Assembly: GCA_030737835.1 (NCBI GenBank)
Contig: JAUJYN010000012.1
Span: 10,464,729-10,528,728 of the forward strand
Direction: 5' to 3'
DNA from: Acorus gramineus
Taxonomy: Eukaryota; Streptophyta; Magnoliopsida; Acorales; Acoraceae
Length of the DNA stretch: 64,000 nucleotides
Shown here: one piece after another, positions 33,758 to 47,013 of the stretch
Layout: the number at the start of each line of letters is the position of its first letter
Position numbering within the stretch: the first letter of the stretch is position 1
Program-made: the position numbers and the translations under genes
The notes under the pieces: generated by a model
What the model was told of the DNA's origin: nothing
Database searches by the model: none
The model's input: the letters and a program-made list of their open reading frames with translations, nothing else

Positions 33758-33946
33758 GTTTGGCTTAGCGTTTGGGGCGTGTTTGCATTGGCTAACGCGA
33801 TGGAACTGCACCTCCAATCCAAACAAGACACGTTGTCGGCCGAATGTATGTGTTTGTAGGCTATTTTTTTTCGTGAGTTCTCAACGCTTCAAAACAATGC
33901 TTTTCCACCATCAGGTTACGCTGTGTCCCACAACGCTAAGCCAAAC
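33758..33946. mobile_element. Small MITE
   Basis: GTTTGGCTTAGCGTT at the left is inverted at the right (33932-33946, AACGCTAAGCCAAAC), 15 of 15 bases. The element is 189 bp, more GC-rich than its surroundings. No target-site duplication was recognised. Confidence 0.8.
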
Positions 33947-33996
33947 GGACTCGAGAGATAGATGGATAAAAAATTGAGAAACAGAGAAGATATAAC

Positions 33997-34032
<36 letters not shown>
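33997..34032 (+). repeat. Compound (GT)n(GA)n microsatellite
   Basis: About nine GT units pass directly into about nine GA units. More GA-rich sequence follows at 34245-34390. Confidence 0.95.
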
Positions 34033-34624
34033 TTGATTGGCTGGGAGATGATTTTGGGTGTGTAGAGTGTAGAGAGAATATAATCTGAGGTGGACTTTTA
34101 GTCTTTGAGATGGGCCAGCCCTATTGGGCTTTCCAGGGCCTGAGGGCTCTCCCTTCGTGGGGTCCAAGTAGTTGTCTTAGTAGCCTCTATCCAAGACCGC
34201 CCTGCCATTACCTAATGCAATAATAAGAAATGTTGGGGGCTTTGAGAGGGAGAGAGATGTAGAGAGAGAGAGAGAGATGGCTTTGAGTTTGAAGAGAGAA
34301 GACAGATTATCAAATAAATAGAGAAACTAAGAGAGAGAGATTGACAAAAAAAACTGAGAAATAGAAAAGGTAGAGAGAGAGAGAGCCAAATGAATCTGTG
34401 TGAGAGAGTAAAAATAAACAGATAGATGTTGGAGAGATTTGTTGAAACTTGAAAGATAAAACACCATCCAGAGAGAACAAAGAAGGAGACAAAATGGATT
34501 AATGACTGATTGGGAGGGAGCTGATTTTTGGGGGGATTTGTTGGGGATTTAAAACGGTATGAGATTTGAGTGTTGGTGTCTAGAGAGTAAGAGAATATAA
34601 TGGTGGAGTATTGGAATTGGGTGC

Positions 34625-34905
34625 TGTGACACTCAAATTTTTTTATAATCTAAAATATAGTTTTATATATCTCGTTACAAATTCAATTAATTATATAACT
34701 TATTAGATAATATATATACTTCATTAGATGTTTTTTAGACTAATTAAAAAGGGTTTCATTCAACTCAAAATGGATAGATATACACTGTTTATTAAAACAT
34801 ATACCTTATTAGGTGATGTTTATACTATTTTTAAAAAAATAAAAACATGTGTGGGATGAGTTTGGTGGTAAAAATGACTGAGTGTAATATTGTCCATTGG
34901 AATTT
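34625..34905 (+). mobile_element. AT-rich MITE, plus orientation
   Basis: Starts near GTGACACTCAAATTTTT and ends AAAATGACTGAGTGTAAT, which are inverted ends. It contains TATATATCTCGTTACAAATTC and AAAGGGTTTCATTCAACTC. Confidence 0.7.
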
Positions 34906-34984
34906 ATTTTAAAAAAATTGTATGGGCCAGCCTATTGGGCTTTACATGGCCTCGGACATCTAGTTAATGTTAGAGGAAAATGTT

Positions 34985-35262
34985 AAACTCAGACATTTTT
35001 TTCAACCAAAACTCAGACCACACAAGTTTTTATTTTATTTTTAAATATTAGACATCATCTAATGAGAGGTATATTCTTTAATAAAAATGTATATCGTTCC
35101 ATTTCGAATTGAATGAACTCATTTTAGTAAATGTAAGAAAAATTTTAACGAAGTATATATATCATCTAGCATGGTATATGCTCTACTGGATTTCTAACGA
35201 GGTATATAGGACTATATTTTAGACTGTAAAAAAAAAAAAACTGAGTGTAACAACACCCAATG
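34985..35262 (-). mobile_element. AT-rich MITE, minus orientation
   Basis: Reverse-orientation relative of 34625-34905, 80 bp away. It ends AAACTGAGTGTAACAAC and contains CATTTCGAATTGAATGAACTC, the mirror of the other copy's ATTCAACTCAAAATGG. Confidence 0.7.
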
Positions 35263-37848
35263 TTAGGGGATCATCTGAAAAATTATGTTTCTCACTTATC
35301 ATCAATATTCTAAAAGATAAAAATAACTTCTAGGCCCCGATTAATTCATCACCTAAACTTAAGCGTGCCTAACCACAACGCTTAGTGCTTAGTCGATTTT
35401 TCGGTCATAGGCAAACCCAAGAAGGAGCCAGTGGGGGCGGTGGCCTCCACTGCAATATTCATTAGATGGGGTATAATATGTTTTAAAAATTCAAAATACC
35501 TGCAGACTGTAATTGGAATTGATAAAGATATCATACATAACATTATCATTGATGTTTATTTATTAGTGATGGCCCCCACTAGGAAAAAATCCTAGGTCTG
35601 CCACTGATTCCGGTTAATCATCTAGTTGATTAATAAGCTATTAAGTTATTTTATATCTTATGTATCTATTAATTAATTCATTTATGCCATCCATATTATG
35701 TTTGTATTATTAATTTTATTTTAATGTTATTTTATTATTATTTTATAATCCAAAATATATATATATATATATTTATAGATTAATTAATCATCGTCTAACC
35801 GATTATTTCTTGGTCCATCTCCAACCTCTTGATTAATGCCAAGCTTTTTTTACAATATTGGTTTTCATAATGACTTTTAAGTGGTCATAAAAAAAAATTG
35901 TGTGAGGTATAATCTGAAAAGTACCTTCAATCCAGTTTTCATAATGACTTTTAAGTTGTTTTAACTTTTACTTAAATAATCTCTAATAATAAACAAACAT
36001 ATAACAATAACTTATTTTAAAATAAATGATAGAACAAGGCAAATCCTCTCTCCGGGCTTCTCTGGAATTTTTGGGAAAAGCTTACTAACAACTTGCAACT
36101 TGCATCCATGAAAATGCATAGTTCTGTCATTTCAACGTCACGGACTGATCGGATTATTCTCGCGCTACTGTTCAACACACGTCCATTATTATCTCTAAAT
36201 TATATATAAATAGATAGGTAAACAAAACAAAGATGAGACATGGAGATTGGTACAGAAGTAGACACACATATCAAGTTTTCATGAAACAGGGAATGGAAAC
36301 CTAGGTGCTGTTTCGTCCTACCTACTGTTAGTTATTTTCAACTCCTACTACTAACAATCTAAACTTTCACATTACCCAAAATAGAATTTGACTTGTTTTT
36401 TTTAATGGAAACAGTAAGCATGAGTCTTAATTTTAAATCAAGGAATAAATATCTAACCCATCTTGAGACTCACCATTTTCCATTTCATGTGGCTCATTCA
36501 CTACTTCTTATTTTTCTTTATTTTACTTTATCTCTCTTCCTTTCATCCCCGATTTAAATTTATAACTTTCATTTTGAAATATAAGCTATGTCTACCTTGT
36601 TTTTTTTTAAAAAGAGAATACATATCTAAATATAAACAAAAGCTGTGGATGAGGATTCTACCAAAATATCACAATCCCTCTGACTTTCTCTTCAATTACA
36701 TCACTAAATAACATAGTTTATAGATACTAAAAAATAAAATCACATTTCACAAATTAACGGTGTATGGACGGATGTTTGACGGAGAGACTAAAAACTAAAT
36801 AGACAGCTAAATATGGGGACTAAAAAAGAAATATCAGGAAGTGAGGGACCGATCCTTAAATAGGCATGTTTACATGGACTTAAAACTAAAAATCCATTTA
36901 AAAAAAATATACAACTCATAAAAATTTCAAGAAGTGAATGATTTCTCAAAAAAATGTACAGCTCATAAAAATTAACTGGAAATAATTAAACCCAAATGAT
37001 ACTTATATAGTTATATATGCAAAAGGATCATTACCTTATAAAAACCACAAAATGCCTCCCTTGTAATTTTATTTAAATTTTTACAACGAGTTAATCATTA
37101 TATACTTCCCCACCCTAGATAAATGGTCACACAAAAATGGTATTTTAGTGTGTGCATGTACTGTGAATATAAAATCATTGACTAGATTCTCTATCTGACC
37201 ATGTCTTGGTCATATTGTCTTTGACATGTGTCCCTTTTATTAATTTAATTTTTTGCATAGAATTAATTGACATATATCCAACTCCCAAGTCTAGCAATAA
37301 AAATCCAATTTGAACTGACATTCTCTCCACTATATTATATAGTTAGTTTTTTGCAACTTGCATGAAGAATGAAGACAAACAAAAATTGATCAAAACCAAC
37401 TATGGAATCTGAACCGAGTCACATGCATGCATGGGATTTGAATATATTTGATGTAACATCAGATTTTCTTGTCCAAAGCCATGGCAAGGATGAGCTTCAT
37501 TGAATTTTTTGTCATGCAATGATGCAATATGCACTTTAATCATGCAACAAATAATGTTGATAAAACAGGGAACCGAAATCCAGATGCTGTTGTGTACTAC
37601 CTAAATAGTACACAGATGAACTTGTACTTAACGGTACAGTCATTCAAATCATCCAAAAGAGAAGTATGCATTGTGATCCCACATTTGTAAGCCTAACCAC
37701 CAACAACATAAAAGGTTCTTATCTTTGACACAGATATAATATGTTCATCATATTATTTGTTAATCATGACATTATGTTTCATGATTAATTCATTACCTTG
37801 GGACATCTAGCTAATGTTACAGGATCATTATGTTAGTGTGATCAAATT
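35263..37848. other. AT-rich intergenic region
   Basis: No intact gene. It contains TA repeats near 35756-35772 and many short AT-rich open frames of no merit. Confidence 0.45.
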
Positions 37849-37866
37849 GGGGGGGGGGGGGGGGGG
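37849..37866 (+). repeat. G18 homopolymer
   Basis: An unbroken run of 18 G in AT-rich DNA, like G20 at 19033-19052. Confidence 0.95.
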
Positions 37867-38144
37867 TTGAGATGACCCCTAATTGGGCAACTGCAACCAA
37901 TTCTCAAAGAGAGGGCAAATTGGAGTTGAGCAAGTGACATGATGAGCTTAAAAAAGAGCACAACAACCAAGTAATGATCTATCTTGTGTAAATAGTAAAC
38001 AAGTGTGTTGCATGTTATCTTAAATGATGTTGTGTACTTTTGAGATGTCTTGCATTCAACCAGGAGGACACTAAAACCAACTAGCTTGAAAGGTTCAGGG
38101 ACAATGCTCATTAGCTTACCTGAATTATTTACATATGTTAGTAT

Positions 38145-38990
38145 TGGGTATTTTCAAAATTTGAATTCAATTTTTGAATTTTAGTTGTCCCCCTATGAGA
38201 AGATGAAAGTGGTCTTAACAATTAATCCCACATCGGTTGTTTGTAAAAGGTTTTGAGTGTTTATAAGGAGAGCTCAATCTACTCTAATAAAATCTTTTTA
38301 ATGGACACATTATGGTAGACCTTTGATGCGGATGGAGCGAGACACCACCACGCGCGCGCGTGTGCGTATTGGGCGTTTTAGGGCGCAGTTGACACTTTTC
38401 TTTTTGGCTAATCAGATGGTGGAGATCGTTTTGATCAGATGTAATCTGAACCATCCAATGAAGGAACGTTCAAATACAACGTGCACCGTTGGATTGACAG
38501 TTGGTGGTTATATTCACCAAGAGGTGCCATTGGAAGGGATCCATCTAGTGATAGATGATCTGGACTGCACGATCGCGTGAAAATGGTGTACCACCGATTG
38601 GACGGTTGTTGTAACTCCCCATTTATGAAAGGATGTCTCATTTGAATGAGAAGACACCATTATGCCTATAAATGAAGGCCATCAGATCCAAAACAAATAA
38701 GAACAACCACTCATCTTCCTTTTCTTTCCATTACGAGTTAGCATCATCAGCCCGTTCAAACAGAGAGTTCTAAAAGGTTCAAACAGAGAGTGCACACTCT
38801 GCTCTTAACACCTACAGTGGGCTTCATTGTATTCTGAAGGCAGCACTTCATCAATCCCTGGTGTACTCGCGGTTTATACCGGAACAGGAAAAGTCTGTCT
38901 AAAAGCATTCAACACAGTTGATCCTTGAAGCACTTGCATTGGTCCTGTCTCCTTTCATTGTCCCTATTTCCAATAGTTAGTAATTCAATT
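38145..38990 (+). mobile_element. LTR-like segment (possible solo LTR)
   Basis: The ends TATTGGGTATTT (38145) and CCCTATTTCCAATA (38966-38979) are inverted. Inside is AATCCCACATCGGTTG, a word common in plant LTRs, then a CG/TG-rich patch (38350-38366), a TATA-like CTATAAATGAAGG (38668-38680) and a leader-like CT- and CA-rich stretch. No primer-binding site follows and the flanking duplication is unclear. Confidence 0.4.
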
Positions 38991-39505
38991 TCTTTAGTTT
39001 TTTATTTATTAAGATTAGGAGAGATTAATTTTAAAATAAAATGCACATCGGAGATATTTTAAAGAGAAATAGATGGTGATGTGGAGAGACGCTGTGTCAT
39101 TTTTGTATTTTGATTATTTGAGATAATAAATCATTTCATATTTTCCTTTGCAAATGTAGGACAAGTTGCTGAACTAAATTAACCTCTGATTCTATTGTTA
39201 TCTGTTTTGTTATCCCTGGTTTATTATTATATTTATTACTCATTGATCTATAGGTCATAAATTTGCTGCATTTGTTTATCCTAAAATCCTAATGCACTCG
39301 TATGTATCATTTAGGCATTAGATCATCATTGACTTGATACTACAAAAAAAATCCCAAGTCCTATTGGACCACACAGTCTGTAGATTCGCCACTTGCATGT
39401 TTTCTTTAAATGATGAAGACAACAACAATTTGATAGAAGAGATCAAAAACCAGCTGCGAAGTCGAGCATCCCATGCCTTCTTCCTTTTATAAGACATTAT
39501 ACAGT
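38991..39505. other. Intergenic AT-rich DNA
   Basis: No gene or clear repeat seen. Confidence 0.4.
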
Positions 39506-40120
39506 AGGTCATCTCCAGCCCTTACTCAAATCTATACTCAAATTTCACTTAAAATTTAAGTAAAAGTTTGATTTGATATGATGTGTCTCTAACCATCACT
39601 TTGTGTTTTACTCAAATCTTTTAAAAATTTCATATCTTCTTATAATTATTTCCTATAAACATTTTCAAAGTCATTTTCTCAAATTACTATTCAATTTTTC
39701 TTTCTTTCAAAATTATTATCATCCAATTTTTTTTAAAAAAAGGTAAAGTAATATTTTTTTTATTGGAGTAAAAATAAGAAGTTAAAAAACAAAGATGAAA
39801 ACTTAAGAAAGAATATATTTTTTATTATTATTTCAAGAGATGGTGAAAATTTTGGGAGGTGAAAAAACATCTAATATAATTAAACTAAAGGTGGAATTGA
39901 GGGGGAAAAAATGTTACATTGAAAGAAAATGTGGAGATACAGAAAAAAAAAATGTTGAAATTTGGGTAAAGATTTGAGTCTTCCTTGATTTGGGTAAAGA
40001 CTTGAGTAAAAGTTTGATTTGGTATAAGTATAGGAAAATGATTGAAGAGGATTTTGAGTAATTTTTACTCAAATTTAAATTTAAGTAAAAGTTTAAGTAT
40101 AGGATTGGAGATGCTCTTAG
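39506..40120. mobile_element. DNA transposon remnant with CATCTCCA-type inverted ends
   Basis: Left end GGTCATCTCCAGCCCTTACT; reverse complement of right end AGAGCATCTCCAATCCTATACT. Both are followed by ACTTAAATTTAAGTAAAAGTTT-like words, giving inverted ends of about 70 bp. The interior is AT-rich and non-coding. GAGCATCTCCA termini are common in plant class II elements. Confidence 0.75.
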
Positions 40121-41814
40121 ACATGACAAAACAAAAACTGGTTGGGTACTATGTCATATATATTTGATGTATATGTTATGTGTCTCCTAATTCATATCAG
40201 ATTCTCTGATGCAAAATGAATTGCATGAGCGGACATTCAGTCTGTCTAACTTTAATTTTTTATTTTGTTATTGGACACAGATACACTTGGGTCCCTTTTG
40301 GGATTGCGTCGCGGAAGCAAGCCACGGTTTGAGAAATGGTCCGGTGTTTTAGAGCTTCAAGAAAGCTATTATATATTGTAGAATCAGAGGATATACGCAA
40401 AAGATTGTTGACGTTACGCGGGTTAGACAAGAGTTGAGATGTCAGTATAAAAGAATATCTCATATTTTTTATTAGATACTAGGGTTTTTTATATTCGGTG
40501 TGATCATTGTAAAAACTTCTCATTGATAGTAGATTGATCTCTGGTGTGCTCCGTGGACGTAGGAAAGATTTGCCGAACCACGTAAATTTTTGTGTCTTTG
40601 CTTCGATTTGTTTATTTATTTCCTTTGATTGATTGCATTCCAAGATCTGAAATCGTACTTCAAATGCATACGCCAATTTTTTGTTTGTTTTGAAGTTCAC
40701 GTTTTACCGCGTCCGCTGGTGTAAAAGTGCCCCGACGTAGTTCCAAACCGGACATTAGACTCTGTAGGAGCTTTTACAAACGTCACATCAATTTACATCG
40801 TATATCAAATTAATAACATATATTACGCTATTATATTAATATAAACTCTATTAATAATATATATAATTGTATGCACTCAATGTGTTTGATTATGTAATTC
40901 ATATTTTATGAAAACATGTAGTTCTTGATAAGTGATGAGAGAAATGACTGAATACAACATTTTTCTTTGTTATAAGACCATGGCTTGGATGAACAAAATT
41001 AATTAGATGAGCATGGTGCATATTAGTGAAGGCTAAAGACATTGTATATATAAACATAGAAATCAATTCATGTATGCATACTCATACATAAAAACATGCA
41101 TGTAATTTTTCTTAATATAATGTAAAAAAAAAACTTTTAGACATAAGTTAATTGGAATTTGTATGCTCAATCTAAAACTGATATTGATGTTTTGTGATGA
41201 TGGGTTGGGTAACCGAGTGATATCTCAAAATAATTCTCCAAACTCAAAACTAAATAGAAAAAAATTAAAAAAATGTAAACACATTTTTTATAGAAAAAAT
41301 AATAAGCTGGTTTTTCTAAAATCAATGGAGAAACAACTTCTTGTAAATTTGAGTTTAAATCAAATTTTTTGAAAAAAAGCTAATGTTCAAACTTACGTGG
41401 ACCCATGTCACAAATATGATAATATACGTGTGGGACATAAAAAAATAAATAAATAAATAAATTCAGAGACGAGATTTATGTGATTCCGTCAAGAAATATT
41501 TATGTGATTTATATCTATATTTTTTAAAATTGATAAAAGATTTTTATCCATCCAACTATATACAGTGATAGAATTCCTATTATTATTTAGTGGTTTCATA
41601 TCTGCCACATCATCGTTAATACGTCACCTAAATCCAGCCTTGTAAGTTTTGACGAACGTGTGTATATATATATATATACTATGTTAAAGTCCAAAATGTT
41701 GATGTTGATGTTTCTGTGGTGGTTCAGTTTTAGTGGTGGAGAATGATGATAAACCGCACACGCATCAATGTGGCACGTATATATAAATTATTCTTTCTTT
41801 CATAATATGATTTA
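40121..41814. other. AT-rich intergenic region
   Basis: No gene recognised. About 40785-40965 resembles the dispersed AT-rich MITE (ends AAATGACTGAATACAACATT). A TA repeat lies near 41663-41680. Confidence 0.45.
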
Positions 41815-42570
41815 TGGGAAAAATCATGTAATCCTAAATATAGTTAAATCAGTTTTAATTTCTATAAATTAGAAAATCTCCGTAGGTCCATCTATTATTA
41901 GAAAATATTTTTTCAGTCTCTATATCATTTTAATTAATTATATACATGATTAATCATAACTACATATTAAAAGTTATAAGAATACTCTCATTCCTTATTT
42001 TCAAAAAATCGATTTAGCTCTCTAAAAATTTATAAAAATAAAAAAAAATCCCTTTAAAATGGTTAAATCCTCTCATGCCCCTATCTTATTGGACAATATT
42101 TATTTTTGTCCCTGTCGTAATTGAAATTAACCAGATATGTGGTTAACTCTAACCATACATGATAATTTACTAAAATACCCTTTTAAAATTTATTTGATAA
42201 ATTATTGTAATATACTAACCAGATTTGCTGTTAACTTTAAGAGGATTTATTAATTTTACAAAGACCTTTATTTTATTTTCATAAGTTTCCCGGAAGTTAT
42301 ATTAATTTTTCACTTTTTTTTTTATTGTTGGTGAGTATATGATAGCATGAGAATTTTTAGGAAAAGGCAGGGGCATTTTTGTCATCAAAAGGACTACATT
42401 AGTTTTTTTATATTTTGTAGAGACTTATTTGAATGTATTTATTAGAACAATTTAACTCAATGACTAAATCCATTAACCATACATACTTTTTAGGGACCTA
42501 TGATGATTTTTTAATTATTCAGAACTAAAACTGATTTAGCTAACTTTTCATATATATATATATATCAATT
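41815..42570. mobile_element. Composite foldback element, inverted relative of 23795-24550
   Basis: 41990-42310 carries TCTGATTAGTTT-like and GGATTTATTAATTTTACAAAGAC words of the 24246-24550 unit. 42300-42570 is the reverse complement type of 23985-24240 (AGGCAGGGGCATTTTTGTCAT, CATTAACCATACATACTTTTT). The order is reversed as expected for an inverted copy. Confidence 0.55.
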
Positions 42571-42771
42571 TATTTTCATGATTTATTCATTTAAAATCAA
42601 ATTTTAATCAATTATTTGTATGAAAATAATGGGAATTGTCGAATTCTGAAATATACCTTCGTTTTCATGCAATTAAACCTTCATTAATTTCAGCCATAGA
42701 TCAAGTATCTTCGATGGATTGAATGAGAATACCAAGATTCAAGTCATTATCCAATAAATTCAAAAGGGTTA

Positions 42772-43255
42772 AAGATATCTACATCCATGCAAACATGGAT
42801 AATCCTATATAAGTCTCATATGAATGTTTGAGATGGCGTTTAAGTCCTTGAAAACTTACAAAAACTTAATTATCATCCTCAAGTCAAAATTCCATTCAAA
42901 TTTAACAGAATATTCTGATAATATTACGTCACTATGTAATTGTGTATGCATTATAGTTTCCATAAACAATCATAAAAATAAATTAGTCCTTGTAAAGATT
43001 AAATTACCTCTGTAGGATTTTTATGTTTTTTCACTGTTTAAAAATAGTAAAAGAATTGGTATATTTTAATCATTTCATGGTATAGATAAGGATTAAATAA
43101 GATATCTTAGGTTATGGTTAATCTCTGTTGACATCAGGGATGTATATGGGTTTTTGTGTGTTTTCAAGGATTTGTATTTGTGCGCCTGCCCCCACTTTAA
43201 CAATGACTTATATGAGATTATTCATGTTTGCAAGGATGTGGATGTTTTTAACCCA
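42772..43255. mobile_element. MITE with long imperfect inverted ends
   Basis: Left GGGTTAAAGATATCTACATCC and CATGGATAATCCTATATAAGTC; reverse complement of right GGGTTAAAAACATCCACATCC and CATGAATAATCTCATATAAGTC. Same family as 22555-23065. Confidence 0.75.
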
Positions 43256-43323
43256 ATTCAAAATTAGTTATTCTTCGTAATTAATAGAGATAAAATCAAA
43301 ATATGTTTTTCTATGCATTGAGT

Positions 43324-43797
43324 CCCCATTTGGATGGGGAAATAAAGGTGATATAAGCTGGGATGAGAACGGATAGGGGAAAATGGGTGTTTGTTTACAA
43401 GGTATAACTTATTATTATTATACCAATATAAATGAGTATAAGCGAGTATAGTAATTCTAAGTAACCCCTCGAATAAGCTTATACTCAATTTATCTATTCC
43501 CATGGAATAAGTGGGGCCCACCACCATCATATAAAAAAAATCACATGTCATCACATCAAATCACATGTTATCACCTTTTATACATCAATAGAGTTCACAT
43601 GTCATATCAACGTTTTACACTTTATTCATATTTTATTCTTCATCAACTAAACAACTCAACATTTATTATTATATTTTTCAATGAGAATAAAAAAATATAC
43701 AAACAAACAGAAAATCACATATTTCATTGATAAAGTTATCTATTGCTAGCATAGGTATAAATCCTGAAATAATTTATGTCTCTATCCCAACGAGCCC
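43324..43797. mobile_element. MITE, copy 2 of the 13601-14045 family
   Basis: Left CCCATTTGGATGGGGAAAT; reverse complement of right GGGCTCGTTGGGATAGAGACAT. The interior matches copy 1 over about 250 bp, in the same orientation. Confidence 0.75.
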
Positions 43798-44286
43798 TGA
43801 AGATATACCTTGGATATGTCTTTTTGGGGGTTGGTTTCCAAAAAAAAAAAAAGGTTTTTTTTTTTTTCAAATATTTATCCTCCCAACAAAACCACGAAAA
43901 TTCTCCATTTCCTTACCATTTTGTTTTTAGTGGAAATGTAGACCTTTTATGCATTTCCCTTACAATTTCCTTATCATTATTTTTTAAAGAAGTTATGTTC
44001 AGTCTTACGTGCAGCTGACGACTTATAATTTTTTTAAAATTATACACTTATTAAAGTATTTATTATTATAGAAAGTGGAGTATACGGTAACATGCACTGG
44101 TATATTTTTTTTATTTTTTAAAATTTTTATACAGTACTATCGCCGACGTCTAAAGTGGTTAAGAGATTATTTTCGAGTGGGGGAGCAAAATGATATGAAA
44201 TATATCTCATTTTTCAAGTAAAAATATAACCACTTCATCTTTCGAGAAGGAGAACAGTAAAAAGTTGGTATTCTGTCATTTTAAAA

Positions 44287-44918
44287 TAGGGATAAATTCA
44301 TATGACCTCTTGGAAACTATTCGAAATCCATGTATATAGCCCCCTGATTTTTTTTAAAGTCCATATAACACTAAAAAAACGCATGTACAAGTCCATATAG
44401 CCCTCTGAAAACACTTATATAAATCCAAATAACTCAAGAGGACTAGGACCTAACTTTGTTCTCAATCACTGGCTAAGACAAAGATAAAAGACTTCAGTTA
44501 AATTTTTGTTCACATATGAAGAATATTTTATTTGGTTAACCCTGCCTCAAAATACATTATACTAAAAATCTCATATAATGTGTTTAAAATGCAAAAAAAA
44601 GACTTCTGTAAGTGAGATTTTACCCCTCTAGATAGAGTTTTATAATCTATTTAGATGGGTATAATCATCATTTATAAAAAAAAAAATTTGCATTTTAATA
44701 TATTGTAGGAGATTTTTTTTGTATACCGTGTTATCAACCAAGATTAACCAAACATAATATTTGTATAATATTCCTCATCTGTTAACATAAGTTTCACTCA
44801 CAGAGCTATTTTAATTTACATAGACTTTTTCAAGAAGTTATATGGACTTTTAAAAAAGTCAAGGGTTATAAAATTTTTGAGTAGTTTGCAAGGGGGAATT
44901 ATTTAAAGTTTTTCCTAA
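44287..44918. mobile_element. Foldback element, copy 1 of 4
   Basis: The outer parts mirror each other: AAATTCATATGACCTCTTGG on the left, and AGGGGGAATTATTTAAAGTTT on the right. The inner words TTAACCCTGCCTCAAAATAC and GTATACCGTGTTATCAACC resemble a subterminal inverted set. No coding capacity. Confidence 0.65.
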
Positions 44919-45069
44919 AAAATAATAAAAGCTTTTTCATGTTGGCCTGCAGATGGAATTGTATTAGATGCTCGCGGGGTTTATCATAAAAAGGGTAAAA
45001 AGTGCTGGACAACCAGACATATTGGGATATTCATACCTACTCATCTACACGTGTTTGTTATAAATTCTA

Positions 45070-45594
45070 GGGAAAAATGCAAATAACCCCCTATAAATTG
45101 TTCAAGATCCATATAACCCTCTAATGTTTTCTAAAATTCATATAATCCCCTGAAAATACCAATGTAAATCCAAATAAACCCCTAAATTAAACTTCCATTG
45201 ACTGATGAGAAATATTCCTTGAATATTCCGTTTGGCTCCTAGCTGAAAACATAGTACACAAAATATCCTATACAATTTATTAAAAATGCGAAAAACTCTT
45301 TGTCAATGATGATTTTACCCCTCTGAATAAATTATAAAACTTTATCTAGATCGGTAAAATAGTAATTTATAGAGGATTTTTTGCATTTATAACACATTGC
45401 AGGGTTTTTTGATATACTACATTTTTAGACAGGGTTAATCAAACAGAATATTCATCATCCGTCAATGAAAATTTAACTTAGAGGGTTATTTAAATTTTCA
45501 TAGGTGTTTTCAGAAGGTTATATGGACTTAAAAAAAATCCGAGAGTTATATGGATTTGGGGCGGTTTAAAGGGGGTTATATATGGATTTTTCCT
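45070..45594. mobile_element. Foldback element, copy 2 of 4
   Basis: Starts GGGAAAAATGCAAATAACCC and ends GGGGGTTATATATGGATTTTTCC, the inverted equivalent. Same interior order as the neighbours: TTCCGTTTGGCTCC, CTTTATCTAGATCGG, then the mirror half. Confidence 0.75.
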
Positions 45595-46439
45595 TTTAAA
45601 ATAATCTATTTCGTTGTATCTATCCGAAAGTAGGAAGAAGTGACCTCAAAGAAAAAATCGTCTTCCATTTGCGTTTGGAAAAAATTAAATAAAATGAAAA
45701 ATGAAAGTAAAACATTTATATACATTCAATTACATTTTATATTTATCGATTTATACAATGTATTGGAGTATATATATACTTTCATTTTTAATAAAACATA
45801 TACCATTAAATAAGATATATTATTTATAAAACATGTTTTTTCTATTTATTCACCCATATTCCAATCTATTCACCACTATTCTACTAACAACGTTGACACA
45901 GCTCTACTTTTAACTCATTTTACCACACTAAAATCCTTGTAAATGAGTACATATGAACGTTCTCCATGTATTAAATACATATAAGTATTTTTTCAACTAA
46001 CAATAAGAATAAAATTCTACGGTGGGTGGTGGGCATTGAAAAATAAAATTAGAAAAATGATATGTTTAATCTTACCTTCTACAGTGTTTGATACTCGTCT
46101 AATAAAGTACAAATATGAAAATAAAACCATACTTATCTAATAAAGGACAAATATGAAAATAAAATGCATTTATAGATAAACTAATACATATTTTTTTATA
46201 AAAAAAAAAGTTACACCTCAATTTCAAAAAATACTTCAATAGTGGAGTATTGAGGGATTACTTTTGACTTCAAATGAAACTGAGTGTATCAGCTCTACTA
46301 ATATTAATAATATTTTTTGTTTTTGTTTTCATAGGACGTTATATTAATAATAATATAATAATATGGATGCAACAGAAAACGTTTCCATCGAATAAAGACG
46401 GAAAGGGTGAGGGGGACAACAAGGCAAGCATAAGAAAAT

Positions 46440-46978
46440 GGGAAAAATCTAAATAACCCCCTATAAACTGACTGAAATTCATATAACTCCCTGATTGTTT
46501 TTAAAGCTCATATAACCTCTTGAAAACACTTATGTAAATTCAAATATGCCCCTAAATTAAATCTTCGTTGACAGATTAAAATTATTTTATAAACATTTTG
46601 TTTGATCAATCCTTGTTAAAAACATAATATATAAAAACCCTTTACAATGTGTTAAAAATACAAAAAATCTTCTGTAGATGATGATTTTACTTTTCAGGAT
46701 AGGATTTTATAATTTATTTAGAAGAGTAAAATTGTCATGCACATAAGATTTTTCAAATTTTTAACAAATTATAAAAAAAAATTAGTAAATTGTGTTTTCA
46801 ATCAAAGTCAACAAAATGAAATGTTCGCAGACTATTCATCATCTATCAACTAAAGTTTAACTAACAGAATTATTTGGATTTACATTATGTGTTTTTAGAG
46901 GGTTATGTAGATTTTAGAAAAAGTCAGAGGGTTATATAGATTTTAAACAGTTTACATGTGGTTATTTGGATTTTTCCC
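46440..46978. mobile_element. Foldback element, copy 3 of 4
   Basis: Starts GGGAAAAATCTAAATAACCC and ends GTGGTTATTTGGATTTTTCCC, inverted ends. The interior repeats the same order of words around a central GATGATTTTACTTTTCAGG. Confidence 0.8.
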
Positions 46979-47013
46979 TAAGAAAATATATGTGTATTAT
47001 TATATTTAAATAT

